Source: Palaemon carinicauda (taxonomy: Eukaryota > Arthropoda > Malacostraca > Decapoda > Palaemonidae). Taken from it: a DNA stretch of 64,000 nucleotides. Under the pieces are notes generated by a model. The model saw nothing but the letters and a program-made list of their open reading frames with translations, had not been told where the DNA came from and ran no database searches. The stretch spans positions 53,192,285-53,256,284 of the forward strand of contig NC_090763.1 of the NCBI RefSeq assembly GCF_036898095.1. Reading direction: 5' to 3'. The first letter of the stretch is position 1; every line of letters begins with the position of its first letter. Shown here one piece after another: positions 46,768 to 57,600 of the stretch. The position numbers and the translations under genes are program-made.

Positions 46768-47666
46768 CCCAAATAGCTGACTTCCTTTTACATCTAAGGA
46801 ATGAGAGATCCCTTTCGGCTCCTACGATTAAAGGGTACAGAAGTATGTTGGCTTCAGTTCTCCGCCACAGAGGTTTGGACCTTTCTTCCAACAAGGACCT
46901 TCAAGACATCCTTAAGTCTTTTGAGACTTCTAAAGAACGTCGTTTACCCACTCCAGGCTGGAATCTAGACGTAGTCTTAAGGTTCCTTATGTCTCCTAGG
47001 TTCGAACCTCTCCAGTCAGCTTCCTTCAAGGACCTTACCCTCAAGACTCTTTTCCTCGTCTGCCTTGCAACAGCTAAAAGAGTCAGTGAGGTTCATGCCT
47101 TCAGCAAGAACATTGGGTTCACATCCGAATCTGCAACATGTTCTTTACAGCTCGGATTTTTAGCTAAGAATGAACTTCCTTCACGTCCTTGGCCTAGATC
47201 GTTTGAAATTCCTAGCCTTTCCAACATGGTAGGTAACGAGCTAGAAAGAGTTCTTTGCCCTGTCAGAGCTCTGAAATATTATCTTAATAGGTCAAAACCT
47301 ATACGAGGACAGTCAGAAGCCTCATGGTGTGCAATCAAGAAACCTTCGATGCCCATGTCCAAAAACGGAGTTTCGTATTATATAAGGCTTCTGATTAGAG
47401 AAGCCCATTCTCACATGAAGGATGAAGACCTTGCTTTGCTGAAGGTAAGGACCCACGAAGTGAGAGCCGTAGCCACTTCGATGGCCTTTAATAAGAACCG
47501 TTCTCTGCAGAGCATTATGGATGCAACTTATTGGAGGAGCAAGTCAGTGTTTGCATCATTTTATCTTAAAGATGTCCAGTCTCTTTACGAGAACTGCTAC
47601 ACCCTGGGACCATTCGTAGCAGCGAGTGCAGTAGTAGGTGAGGGCTCAGCCACTACATTCCCTTAA
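44763..47666 (+). CDS. DIRS C tyrosine recombinase (frame open 967 codons)
   Basis: The recombinase proper is about the last 330-360 residues, from about 46560. It has a core-binding domain (ARGFSKEAASAIARARRVST, YQSKWEVFRSW, SAPTIKGYRSMLASV) and a catalytic domain with the full set: Arg773 (ATAKRVSEVHAF), His898 and Arg901 (THEVRAVATS), nucleophile Tyr934 (FASFYLKDVQS). It integrates the circular DNA copy. The same frame stays open upstream across 2 kb of the RT gene, giving a low-complexity Ser/Pro/Gln-rich stretch with no known domain. That part may be a true extension, a frameshift product, or just an open frame; the start at 44763 is only the first ATG. Confidence 0.85.
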   Translation: MGKERCRRPVCQVAKGGLQDTILPQTPSDHFSHQPLSQLQGKGQEASVAPGGVAPVTEEGSGYSPGPSIPGLLQPSLSGGQEDRRLETGAGRQRALCLCHQADVHYGDDEVGPSSGQAGGLDGIVGSERRLLSRSYSSRLPTFPEIRFWKGCVPIPSPVFWPKHSSYGVYASDEEYCKIPPPIGHQSLPLFRRLAVESLHESSLSGESQLDFRLDQGTGSVSQLRKVPAHSLPIHSLPGNGDSESGFSGFSIGPKDKPSPRLHPEHAEEEQLLGETVDESHRDPVIISPVRRVRETPPPPSPIPSSSSLGQGFDARSSLYPGHQRDEDHSLVVEDQPPSQGGPIVSDSDPQSSSLLGCIRLGLGRDLERTGMLGNVEQGTGNAPHQLQGATGSSYGPNELQVPPARQGGGGELRQHHSLGLHLQAGRDPFEEPVRDSKGPPHLVKKSKPHSSNEVHSGQHERLSRSPKQKRSSHPHGMDPSQERVQQTLDLVGSAYDRSVCHLHDQEASFVLFPSSRPSSSSCGCFSAELVPSRPLRIPTVQDHQQSHSEVRLARRDTADAGCSPLACKRMVHRGTTMAGRRPQDSSSKSGPSTSTSRRQGAPKPPRSSSDCLQTVERFARARGFSKEAASAIARARRVSTRRVYQSKWEVFRSWCRANAVSSTNTSVTQIADFLLHLRNERSLSAPTIKGYRSMLASVLRHRGLDLSSNKDLQDILKSFETSKERRLPTPGWNLDVVLRFLMSPRFEPLQSASFKDLTLKTLFLVCLATAKRVSEVHAFSKNIGFTSESATCSLQLGFLAKNELPSRPWPRSFEIPSLSNMVGNELERVLCPVRALKYYLNRSKPIRGQSEASWCAIKKPSMPMSKNGVSYYIRLLIREAHSHMKDEDLALLKVRTHEVRAVATSMAFNKNRSLQSIMDATYWRSKSVFASFYLKDVQSLYENCYTLGPFVAASAVVGEGSATTFP

Positions 47667-48066
47667 TCCCATAACCTTTTTTAACCTTTCTCTTGAATGC
47701 TTTTATTGTTGTTTTTTGGGTTGTTACGGTAGGCTAAGAAGCCTTCCGCATCCTTTTTGATATGGCGGGTGGTCAATTCATTCTTGAGAAGCGCCTGGGT
47801 TAGAGGTTGTGTAGAGGTCCTTTAGTATGGGTTGCAGCCCTGTATACTTTAGCACCTTAGAGTTGATTCAGCCTCCTAAGAGGAACGCTGCGCTCAGTAA
47901 GGAAGACGAACTTAATAAAGGCAGAGTAACGGTTCAAGTCGACTTCCTTACCAGGTACTTAATATTTCATTGTTATTCTGAAATAACTGATTATATGAAA
48001 TACGGGATACTTAGCTATCCTTTAGTCATGTACACTGGTTTTCACCCACCCCCCTGGGTGTGAATC

Positions 48067-48156
48067 AGCTACATGATTATCGGGTAAGTTTAATATTGAA
48101 AAATGTTATTTTCATTAGTAAAATAAATTTTTGAATATACTTACCCGATAATCATG
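48067..48156. repeat. DIRS C internal complementary region
   Basis: AGCTACATGATTATCGGG...AATATTGAAAAA is complementary to the left end. It is followed directly by ATGTTATTTTCATTAGTAAA...CCCGATAATCATG, complementary to the right end. Confidence 0.88.
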
Positions 48157-48200
48157 ATTTAATTGACCCACCCTTCCTCCCCATAGAGAACCAGTGGACC

Positions 48201-48397
48201 GAGGAAAAAGTGAGGTGGTGTCAACAAGAAGTACTGCAGTACCTGGCCACAGGTGGCGCTGGTGAGTACACCCCCTTCTAGTATAGTGATAGCTGGCGTA
48301 TCCCTCCCGTAGAATTCTGTCGGGCAACGGAGTTGACAGCTACATGATTATCGGGTAAGTATATTCAAAAATTTATTTTACTAATGAAAATAACATA
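48201..48397. repeat. DIRS C right inverted terminal repeat
   Basis: Pairs with the left repeat; ends with the unique extension GGGTAAGTATATTC...GAAAATAACAT. Confidence 0.9.
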
Positions 48398-48563
48398 TTT
48401 GATAATTCAATGGCTCTTCCAGCTTTTGCTGAAGCATTTCATATATTAAAGAATCCAGGTTTTTATTACTAGGACAAATAAATTACTTTTAAAATATGTG
48501 ATTTTTTTATTTAACAGACATTTTTATTGCACAGTATTGTATTCAATGTATTCTCCAACACAG

Positions 48564-48726
48564 ATTTTCCAAGATTTTCAAGAGTTCTGTAGCACTTCTT
48601 AAGTCCTATAAACTTTTGCCGAACGATTATGAGATCCATGGTATACTTCATGCTTTGGGTGTGCCAGAAGTCATTACTCAGAAATTTCATCTCCCAGTTG
48701 CAGTAGACAACTTATCGTTATCAGAG
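48564..48726 (+). CDS. mTERF-like host gene, fourth exon seen
   Basis: 163 nt. The acceptor CCAACACAG was chosen over the upstream TTTAACAG and TTGCACAG because only it keeps the frame open with the phase 2 left by the previous exon. It reads FSKIFKSSVALLKSYKLLPN, then IHGILHALGVPEVITQKFHL, and ends in phase 0 at a GTAAAA donor. Confidence 0.6.
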
Positions 48727-50769
48727 GTAAAAAGTTTGCTACTAACTTTTACACAAAGAATGTAAATGAAAGTCAATTTATTATGCTTTATTTGATTCAA
48801 TTGTTGAGGAATCTTTAACATTTTATGTGTAGATTCTCTGTTTACCAGATCCAGTAAGTAAAATAATGGTACTCTTTGCTTCAGTAGAAATTTTCAATAT
48901 TTTATGAGTATTATGCATCCCACATATGTCGCAGAAGAACACTTGTAGCAATGCTAGGTTAGTGTCCATGAGTTTTGTTGTAAGACATACAGTCTTCAAT
49001 TTGTCATAATGGTATGATTCATAGATTTGTAATGTTGTAAAAATCTAAAATGTTACTTTGATTCAGTAAACAGCTAACCATGTTCTTGTTAAACACATAA
49101 GCATTGAAGGTTTAATGTATTGTTATTTGGGAAAATTTAAAGGTAGATTTTCTGAAAAGTGCTAGTACAATAAAAGCTCCAGTTAATGAATGGGTAGAGG
49201 TATAGTTTATGTAAGATTCGTACTCTTGAATTTCAGTATCAGTTGTTATTTGGATTCCTCATAGATGTACATATTTTCTCACTTTTAAAGAATATGATAC
49301 TAACATTTAAGCCTTCATATGAACATCAACAATACTTATGGACTCTAGGTAATATATGCATACCTCTTATTTTACATATTATTGAATCATCTGTCAAATA
49401 ATGTAGTCTTCTTCTTCTCAAGATTTATAGTCATTTTGACATAATTGCTATTACTGTAATAGTCAAATACCCCTTATGTCTCCATTTACTCTTTTTCATA
49501 TTATTTTTCCCACAATTTTTGGTGATATAGATAGCTCAGTGAGTATTCTTATTATTGTATAGAAAAATGTAATTGTCAAGAGAATCTCCCTTCTTTAAAA
49601 TGCTTTAGCTTTTTACTCTCATTGATTACATACACTTACGCTCATTATGCTATACAGTATATTGAATCTCTGCTCAAATGAGTTAATATTGAAATATAAA
49701 TCCATTATTTCTATGACTCATATCCTCAAAGCAAGAGCTTCTTAACCTTTTCTGTGGTACTTTAGCTTACAAAAGTAATTTTAATGTGGGATGCAAAAAA
49801 GACTAAAAGAACAGAGTGACACATGCTGCCGAATCACATATCATCTCATTAGGATTAGTATGCATGGTTACCTGTCATAGTTATTTACTGTGCTTATGTT
49901 TGTCATACTGTGTTATCACAGCTGTATCAAATATATCAACATAATAGGACAAAGTAATTAATATTACATGCAAAATAAAGTATAACACTACTCAAGGCCA
50001 TATACGGCACCCACTCCCCAACAATTAGGCCTACCACTTTTTGCTCACCTCATGCATCGCATGTCAGATAACATTGTCCGATATGTTAGATTACACAGAA
50101 AATTTAGTTACCCGGGGTTAGCCTCAGGGCACATATCACTCCGCCTGAGGTTACCCCTCATAGAAAATGGGTTTAGGGTAAACTACACAAAACTCTGGTC
50201 GGATGGGAGGAGATCCCAGATACTCCTAAGAAAGTAGTTCGAGGTAAGTACTGTTATGAAAAATACAAATTACCTAAAATTTGTGATTTTACATTACTTT
50301 TAGGAGGTATATTACCATCTGGAGTGAGATCACACACATTCAAAAAGAGAAAAGTCACACTAGCTATTCTGTGGGCAGTAAACAGACTTCATGCATTATA
50401 TCATTCTTGTCATGGCTGATGCTTCATCAAGCTTTCTGGATCTCTCCGGTTTAGTATATCAAACTGGAGGCTAAGGGAGTGTGGAAGAGATACATAAAAT
50501 GTGAGAGGAAAGAATGGAATAGTACTGGGGAAAATTCAGATCAGGCCTTCACTCATTTATTCTCAAATCTCACAGAAGTTTTAGAGGTGGAGACTATTGT
50601 ACAAGTACAGAGTGAGAGACTAAATGTTAGAGCAAAAAATTTCCTAATTACATATATGCAATCTCCTGTTGCTATCAAATCCTCTCCTACAATGGAATTA
50701 GCTGATTAATATTACAGTATTATTATTATCATTATTATTATTTATTTATTATTTATTATTTAATATTGA

Positions 50770-50814
<45 letters not shown>

Positions 50815-52179
50815 GGCGAACTACAATGTTCATTAGAAAAGCAGAATATTACAAGTGCAAAGGCTCCAACTGGGGAAGCACCCCAGTGGAGAAAGGAAAT
50901 AGAGAATTATCGAATAAGCTACCAATGATAAATGATAAAAAATTATGAAATATATTTAGATCAGTAACTGTGTTAATCTATAAGTCATATAAACTATAAA
51001 AAGAGACTTACAATATGTCAACCTGTTCAATAGAAAAGCATTTACTCTGATTTAGAATACTATGTAGTATTGAGTTTATGATCGAGAAGGCAAGATTGTT
51101 AAAGTTTAAAGTTTACTGCATGCTTATTATTATGTACTGGATGGTATATTTTGGGGAGATCTGAATGCAAAGCATGATTAGAAATATTAAAATTATCGTA
51201 CAACATGCACAGAGAACTAACTGAATAACAGTGCCAGAGATCAATATCCAGATCAGGGATAAGAAATTTAATGTTTGATCCGACGCAGGTGTTTCATTAT
51301 TGCTAATGGTAAAATTATTTCTTATATCATTATTGTATAACATTATAGAAATCCTTTGCAATTTTCATTATGCCATTTCTTTTGTTGATATTTGCATTTT
51401 CATCCTTTAAGGCAAATATCTGTTGGCACCATTCCAAGTCTTCTTTTCAGTCTTCATAAATTTTCATACTTCTTCCTTTCGTTAGTGGAGATACCTTAAT
51501 GTGGTGAAAGGGGTTGTGCATCGCCATGATCAGCAAAGATCTACTAGTCAGGGCCACCCATACTAGGTTGGTTTGTTGTGATCAATCAGAATAAAGTTTC
51601 CCACCATCACAAAACAGTAGTGGCCAGTTTGGTGATGAAAATGGCCAAACCCAGACGCAACTGGAGACATGCCTTAGCCCTTTGCCCTGCAATGGACTAG
51701 AAATGGTTAAATTTATTGTTGTTGGTACTATATACGTCCACTTTAATTAATAAACAAGTGTTAGGATAACATGAAATAAAAGGACCATAATATGTCCTTT
51801 AGATTATCTTCCTACAAGGAACCTCAAACAAGACTATAGAAGAAGCATACAAGAAGTATTTTGCATATAGGCTATATATTCACAGCCTGCTGTTGGGCAA
51901 TAGGGAATTCTAGCAGCCATAAATTTCAGGATGGAAATATCACTACTGTACTAGAATCTAGATTTAAATAGAAGGGAATGCTGTATTGAATTTGTAATCT
52001 ATACTATATAGTGAATAAAATTTGTAGAATTTTTACCACTTTTTTAATTAGATACAGTGTAGAGCAAATGAAAAATGTAAGATGAAACTTAGAAGCATAT
52101 GATTTTTAGTCCTTTGTAACATTTTGGATATACAGATTGCTAATGTACACTCATTTTATATTCTTCTTGACTTTTTTAG
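48727..52179. other. Intron 4 with repeats
   Basis: No gene is seen. Around 50090-50310 lies a stretch (GGGAGGAGATCCCAG, GAGGTAAGTACTG, AAAATACAAATTACC) that looks like a worn element end. (ATT)n at 50773-50812. Around 51475-51700 is a block (GGAGATACCTTAATGTGG, GCCCTGCAATGGACTAG) that I recall as a decapod dispersed repeat, but only one copy is here. Confidence 0.4.
50773..51010 (-). repeat. Dispersed repeat R1, degenerate copy with (ATT)n
   Basis: (ATT)n, then CAGGCGAACTACAATG, GAAAAGCAGAATATTACAAG, GGCTCCAACTGGGGAAGC and CCCCAGTGGAGAAAGGAAA, a worn version of the R1 core. Confidence 0.6.
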
Positions 52180-52347
52180 GTGCACAAATGCTTGAACCTT
52201 GTATACCAGTGTTGGCTGTTGAATTGTGAAGCAGAGGCTGTTGAGTACATATATAAAACCTACCCCTCATCACAGATAAAAAGTATGAAACTGCAGAATG
52301 TTGTTGTCAAGCATCTGATAGAATATTGGGGCTTCTCTACTGAAGAG
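52180..52347 (+). CDS. mTERF-like host gene, fifth exon seen
   Basis: 168 nt, acceptor GACTTTTTTAG, donor GTAATG, phase 0 on both sides. It reads VHKCLNLVYQCWLLNCEAEA, then VVKHLIEYWGFSTEE, again a helix-repeat pattern. No later exon was found in the remaining 11.6 kb, so the gene continues beyond the window or its last exons are hidden. Confidence 0.6.
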
Positions 52348-52545
52348 GTAATGTATTGTTTTTATATACATAATGTTCATGATATTGCTGTATATATCAG
52401 AATTTCTATACATTTGATACGAGGTAAGTAAGGCTTAAGAATTGAAGCATTAATTCTTGAAGTGAGTATTAAATTTCCCCATTTAAATGTATCAACAAAA
52501 TCCTACCTAACTAGATTCTATTGGGGTTAATTCTTTTGTGAAAAA

Positions 52546-52698
52546 AGAAACCCCCTCAAAGTTCCAATCAGCTTAAGACTGAAATGAAGAAAAACTTATT
52601 GGTGTGTGGCAAGAAATAAACAAAATAGAAAGCCCCCCGGAGTTTCAATCAGCTTAAGACTGAAATGAAGAAAACTTATTGGTGTGGCAAGAAATAAA
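52546..52698. repeat. Tandem duplication, about 75 bp x 2
   Basis: Two copies sharing TCAGCTTAAGACTGAAATG and GGCAAGAAATAAA, 48 bases before DIRS copy D. Confidence 0.85.
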
Positions 52699-52760
52699 AG
52701 AAATTAGTTTAAATATGGAAACAAAGTATTGTGCTCAATATCCAAGTTTTCAATATTAAT

Positions 52761-52917
52761 CTTACCCGATAATCATGTAGCTGTCAACTCTGTTGCCGAC
52801 AGAAATCTACGTTCGGGATACGCCAGCGATCGCTATACAGGTGGGGGTGAACACCACAGCGCCATCTGTGGTCAGGTACTCTAGTACTTCTAGTCAACAC
52901 CACCTCAATTTTTCCTC
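52761..52917. repeat. DIRS D left inverted terminal repeat
   Basis: Practically identical to the reverse complement of 59281-59438, though it differs at many positions from copy C. Contains GCGATCGC. Confidence 0.9.
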
Positions 52918-53110
52918 TGTCGTGCCTCCGGCTAGACCTACATGGATACGCTGTTGATTCTGGAGTTATTGCTCACGATTTGGTGATGTATTTGCTCTAG
53001 AGTTTAGCCTTCGCTATTCAGGAAGCTATATCATTAGCTTAGCAAGTTTTTGGAATTAATTTGATTTAATTTTGGTACGAAGAGAGTATGAACTCTCTTT
53101 CACTTTTAAA

Positions 53111-54080
53111 TGGCCGACCCTTCCCTTAGACGGAAGTGTTGGTGTCGAAGAGAGTATAGACTCTCTTAATTTTGCTTAACAAAGTTATAGTTTTATTTTT
53201 TTATCTCTCCGCCTTATAGGCCTCTTTGATTAACTTCCTTTTATTATAAACTTATTAAAATTAATTTTTATATTTGTTTATATTCGACCTTTCCTAATAG
53301 TAGGCGGTCTTTTCTTGGAACCGAAGTTAATTAACTTTGAGCCCGTCATTTCGTTTTTACCTGTTAACATATTATGCCATTTTAATGTTTTTGAAAGAAT
53401 TTCTTTGATAGTCTTGTACTGTTTTCAAAGTTGAACTAACGTTTTGTTTTGTCTCTGCAGTTGTTGACGTTCAGAACGTTCAACTTGCGCTCTATCGTTA
53501 CGATAGAGAGAGAGTCTATCACGGTGTCACGTTGCAGTAAGAGTAAACCGATTCTAGCGTTTTGTTCATTCTTTCTTAGCTTAAATGGTTCTATTCTAAT
53601 AAAGGAACTTTTTATTTGGGAAACCTTTCAGTTTTTTTCCTTTAACAATAATATGTTTTAACGATATATATAATTGGGCTCTTCTCTCAGGTGCTAAGTC
53701 AAGAGAGAGAGAGAGAGAGATAGAGACGGAGGGAGAGAGAGGAGGATAAACGTTTCGTTCAAGCGGGTAACGTTGTTATCGTTTTTGCTCTTCTCCCTAG
53801 TCTCTTTAGGGGAAGAAGGTAAACGTTTCTAGAGTTTTATTCTTGTTCTCAGACTTTATGCGGTGAGAGATTTTAAACGTAGTTTATTTGATCTAGTGTT
53901 TAATCTCTTTTCCAGCCACTGAATTATTTATCTTTCATTATGTTTTTCTGTTACATTGTAATACTGTTTTCGCAATTACTAACTTTTAATGAAGGATAGA
54001 ATTGCGTGTTTCAGGTACAAACCACTTAAAGTTTCGAGTTCAGTGAAATAAGTGCAAACAGAAAATCAAAAGTGATAAAG
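53111..54080 (+). other. DIRS D 5' leader
   Basis: Starts ATGGCCGACCCTTCCCTTAG and reads MADPSLRRKCWCRRE before stopping, close to the MSDLSQ-RRCRSCNRR start of Gag in copy C. The rest is non-coding and shared with A and B, with CTCTATCGTTACGATAGAG near 53491 and a GA tract at 53703-53745. Confidence 0.7.
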
Positions 54081-55207
54081 TGATAAGTGTTACAGTGTTG
54101 CGTTCGAGGGTTCGTCTGTTCGTGCCAGTTGTTCGCCTAGTCTGGGACCTCTTACAAGCTCCCAAGCCCAGGGGAGAAGTAATGTCGAAGGACTTATGGG
54201 TTCAGCAGGCCTTGATCGACGAACAGACGTTTCCCTCCGTGGTTTCGGGTGTAACCAACTCACGTAGCCGACGTGATCACCCCACCCACACAAAGACGAG
54301 AGAGCCCATTTATTCCTCGTCTGCGGAAGAGGTTTCTCGCAGAAACCATGGACCAAATCTTGCAGCTTTTAAGTGCAAGTCGGTCCCTTCCGCGCAAGTC
54401 CAACTCCTAGGTGGTGCCATTAGCACTGGGTCAGTTCGGACTTGCTGCAGTACGACAACTGCACACCTCCCAGAGAGGCAAGGTGGTATCGCAACAGACA
54501 GTAACTCCGTCTGTTGCCGCACCAGCTGTTTTAGACCCTCAGTTTCAACGGACAGTAGCTCCGTTTGTTGTTGTCTTTCTTAAACTCTAGTGGTCTATGC
54601 TGCTGACAATGCAGTCTCAGCTTGCGGTGTTGATGCAGGAGTTTCAGGCAGAGAAGGTTAACACACCTCCTCCTGCGAGCGCTCCTCCACCTCTACGCAG
54701 TCCAGCCTGCCAGACGTATGATGTTGAGGTTCCTCAAGCTACCTCCATGCGTGAGCTGCCGCATTGGGAGTTGCCAGATACCAGCTCTGTGCAGCAACCT
54801 CCACTTTCCTTGAGGCAGGAGCCTCTTGCCACGCGGCAACCTCCTCAACACTTGAGGCAGGAGCCTTATGCTTTGCAGCAACCTCCTCTACCCTCGAGGT
54901 AGGAGCCTCATGCGTTGCGACTACCTCCTCCATCCTCGAGGCAGCTACCTCTTGCGGTGCGACAACCTCCACCATCCTCGAGGCAGCAACCTCAACTCCA
55001 CCTCTGCGCAGTCCACCCTGCCAGACGTATGATGTTGAGGTTCCTCAACCTACCTCCACGCGTGAGCTGCTGCATTGGGAGTTGCCAGATACCAGCGCTA
55101 TGCAGCAACCTCTTGCGTTGCGGCAACCTCCACCATCCTTGAGGCAGCAACCTCAACTCTTGCGGCAGCCACCTCCACTCTTGAGGCAAGAACCTCAACT
55201 CTTGAAT

Positions 55208-55480
55208 GGGCTCTCGTGGCATGGTTGGTTTCGACCTGGCCTTTCATTAGAAGGGGCTAGCGTTCGATCCCAAGTATGAGGTAGAAATTTATTTCTATTT
55301 GAACACGATGTTGTGTTGATATTTATCCATCTTGACTCATTAGGGGTAATTTGAATGAATTACTACCAATTGTGTCACGTGGTGGCCCGGGGAAATCTGG
55401 TAAAACTCGCTGGTAAAGAGACTGATGTCTCACCAGGTAAATCCTCGGACAGCTAGATTAGTTTCAGGTTCAGATTTCTT
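55208..55480 (+). mobile_element. tRNA-derived SINE inside DIRS D gag
   Basis: A unit with an A-box-like TGGCATGGTTGG near 55220 and a B-box GCGTTCGATCCCAAG near 55260, about 35 bases apart, followed by a tRNA-unrelated body (CCAATTGTGTCACGTGGTGG, CTCGCTGGTAAAGAGACTGA). Polymerase III box spacing fits a tRNA-derived SINE. It is absent from gag of the other copies. I see no clear target duplication. Confidence 0.65.
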
Positions 55481-55499
55481 TAAAAAATCCTCCCCTACC

Positions 55500-55800
55500 C
55501 ATGAGGCAGCCTCATGCTTATGAGGAGCCTCATGCTATGCGGCATCCTCCTCAAACCATGAGGCAAAAGCCTCATGCTATGCGGCAACTGCCTCAACCCA
55601 TGAGGCAGGAGCCTCATACTATGCGGCATCCTCCTCAACTCATGCGGCATAAGCCTCATCCCTTGCAGCTTGAGCCTCATCCCATGCAGCATGAGTCTCA
55701 TACCATGCAGCATGAGCCTCATCCCATGCAGCATGAGCCTCATCCCATGCAGCATAAGCCGCACGCCATGCAACATGCTCTGCTTACCTTACAGCATGCT
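55500..55800. repeat. Minisatellite in DIRS D gag
   Basis: Repeats of about 24-30 bases built on CCTCATGCTATGCGGCA, CCCATGAGGCAG and CCCATGCAGCATGAG. On the + strand they encode PH-MRQ or PHPMQHE units. Confidence 0.85.
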
Positions 55801-56424
55801 CTACATACAGCATGCTCTGCATACCTTACCGCATGCTTCTCAGTCACACATCTTTGGTTGTTGCCAACTCACTAGACTGTCAAGCAGTTTCATAACGTTG
55901 CCTTCTAGTCTGCTGCTTTTGCACCAGTGAAACCCTCACTGAGAGAACTTAGCTTTTCTCGGATATGGTTCCTGTAGATGAGAAAGTGCTATTCTCCCTC
56001 CTTCTGATTTTCCCTTGAGGACTCTGTCATTTGGAAAGGAGCCTTTAGCTGCTTAGCCTCCTATGGACTTTTATTTAAGCATAGCATGCTTCCAGGGAGG
56101 GTAATGGTTCCACTTCAGTCACTAACCCCGTCTGTTACCACACCTGCTCCCATAGACCTTGAGCTGTGTTGCAAGACATGCAGTCCAAGCTTAGTCCTTG
56201 TTAGAGGATTTTTTGTTTACGGAGTCATTGTGTCACTGGGAAGACGTTCAACAACCAGCAGAAGTGTCTTGTTGTGACGCAGTGCGGCAACCTCAGCAAC
56301 CCGATAAGGAGTTGTCTGTACGACCCAGACAGTCTAGACAGCTTCGTGTTGTCACTGTACTTCCTCGCTTCCCCATGGTTGACAGTTCACAGACTGTGCA
56401 GCAGTACCATGATCTTGTGTCCGG

Positions 56425-57600
56425 CTCCGTCAGACGACTAGCTTTTAAGAGCTCCCACAAGTCGTCGCTGTCTGGAGATTCTCAGATGGACTATGGATCT
56501 GACCAAGGAACTGGGCCTCCTGGTCAATTTTGAGGAGTCCCAGCTCGTCCCATCCCAGACCATTGTCTACCTGGGTATGGATCTTCAGAGTCGAGCTTTT
56601 CGGGCTTTTCCGTCGGCCCCAAAGATATACTAAGCCCTAGATTGCATCCAGAGCATGCTGAGAAGGAACCGATGCTCAGTCAGGTAGTGGATGAGTCTAA
56701 CAGGGACACTTTCATCGCTGGCACTGTTCATCGAGTTAGGGAGACCCCACCTCCCCCCCTTCAGTATCATCTAGCGGCTCGCTGGATAAAGGACATGACG
56801 CTAGAGACGATCTCAGTTCCTGTTTCCGAAGAGAGGAGGTCTACTCTCACGTGGTGAAAGAACAGCTTTCTTCTCAAGGAAGTCTACCTTTGGCTGTTCA
56901 GAAACCCGACCGCCGTCTCTTCTCTGACGCATCAGACACGGGCTGGGGTGCGACTTTGCACGGACAGGAATGCTCGGGAACATGGAATCAGGAGCTAAGG
57001 ACACTTCACATCTATTGCAAGGAGCTGTTGGCGGTTCATCTGACCTTGATAAACTTCAAGTCCCTCCAGCTTAACAAGGTGGTGGAGGTGGACTCTGACA
57101 ACACCACAGCCTTGGCTTACATCTCCAAGCAGGGAGGGACTCATTCGTGGAAGTTGTTCTAGATCGCAAGGGACCTCCTCATCTGGTTAAAAGATCGAAA
57201 GCTCACGCTGGTAACGAGGTTCATTCAGGGCGATATGAATGTCATGGCAGATCGCCTTAGCCGGAAGGGTCAGGTCATCCCCACAGAGTGGACCCTTCAC
57301 AAGAATGTTTGCAGCAGACTTTGGGCCCTGTGGGGTCAGCCAACCATAGATCTGTTCGCTACCTCGATAACCTAGAGGCTCCCGTTGTATTGTTCTCCGA
57401 TTCCAGATCCAGCAGCAGTTCACGTGGAGGCTTTTCTGCTGGATTGGTCCCATCTCGACCTGTATGCATTCCCGCCGTTCAAGATTGTCAACAGGGTACT
57501 TCAGAAGTTCGCCTCTCGCAAAGGGACACGGCTGACGTTGGTTGGCTCCGCTCTGGCCCGCGAGAGAATGGTTCATAGAGGTACTGCAATGGCTGGTCGA
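56425..57600 (+). pseudogene. DIRS D RT-RNaseH-methyltransferase-like remnant
   Basis: It starts abruptly within the equivalent of RASTSRRCLESLNWTLDL, so the RT fingers and the catalytic YLDD are deleted. RNase H is clear at 56900-57280 (LFSDASDTGWGATLHG, VDSDNTTALAYISKQGG, GDMNVMADRLSRKG), and the methyltransferase-like region at 57330-57530 (PTIDLFATSIT, YAFPPFKIVNR). Stops lie at 57160-57162 and 57374-57376. Confidence 0.8.

Larger units (their letters stand above)
41646..48397 (+). mobile_element. DIRS1-like retrotransposon, copy C (family 2, nearly intact)
   Basis: 6.75 kb. Left inverted repeat, gag (one stop), open RT-RNaseH-methyltransferase-like gene, open tyrosine-recombinase gene, internal complementary region and right inverted repeat. 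There is no 1-kb leader: gag starts about 210 bp after the left repeat. It is in host intron 3, sense orientation. It is the best candidate for the type of element that could supply proteins to copies A, B and D. Confidence 0.92.
54080..56425 (+). pseudogene. DIRS D gag remnant with repeats
   Basis: It begins with the equivalent of EGSSVRA-PLASSQAQGRSN. The Pro/Gln-rich part is expanded into minisatellites (54740-55210 and 55500-55800) encoding variations of QPPPSSRQ and PHPMQHE. A SINE interrupts it at 55208-55480. Segments matching copy A near 14820-14890 and 15245-15300 reappear at 56100-56420, so gag is partly duplicated or rearranged. The conserved core and C-terminus are missing. Confidence 0.7.

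Noticed and set aside
48518..48563. Upstream acceptors TTTAACAG or TTGCACAG for the fourth mTERF-like exon
   Set aside because: With the TTTAACAG acceptor the required phase runs into a stop; CCAACACAG keeps the frame and gives a sensible helical sequence.
55500..55800. CRISPR-like array
   Set aside because: The repeats encode Gag protein units, have no distinct spacers and the genome is eukaryotic.
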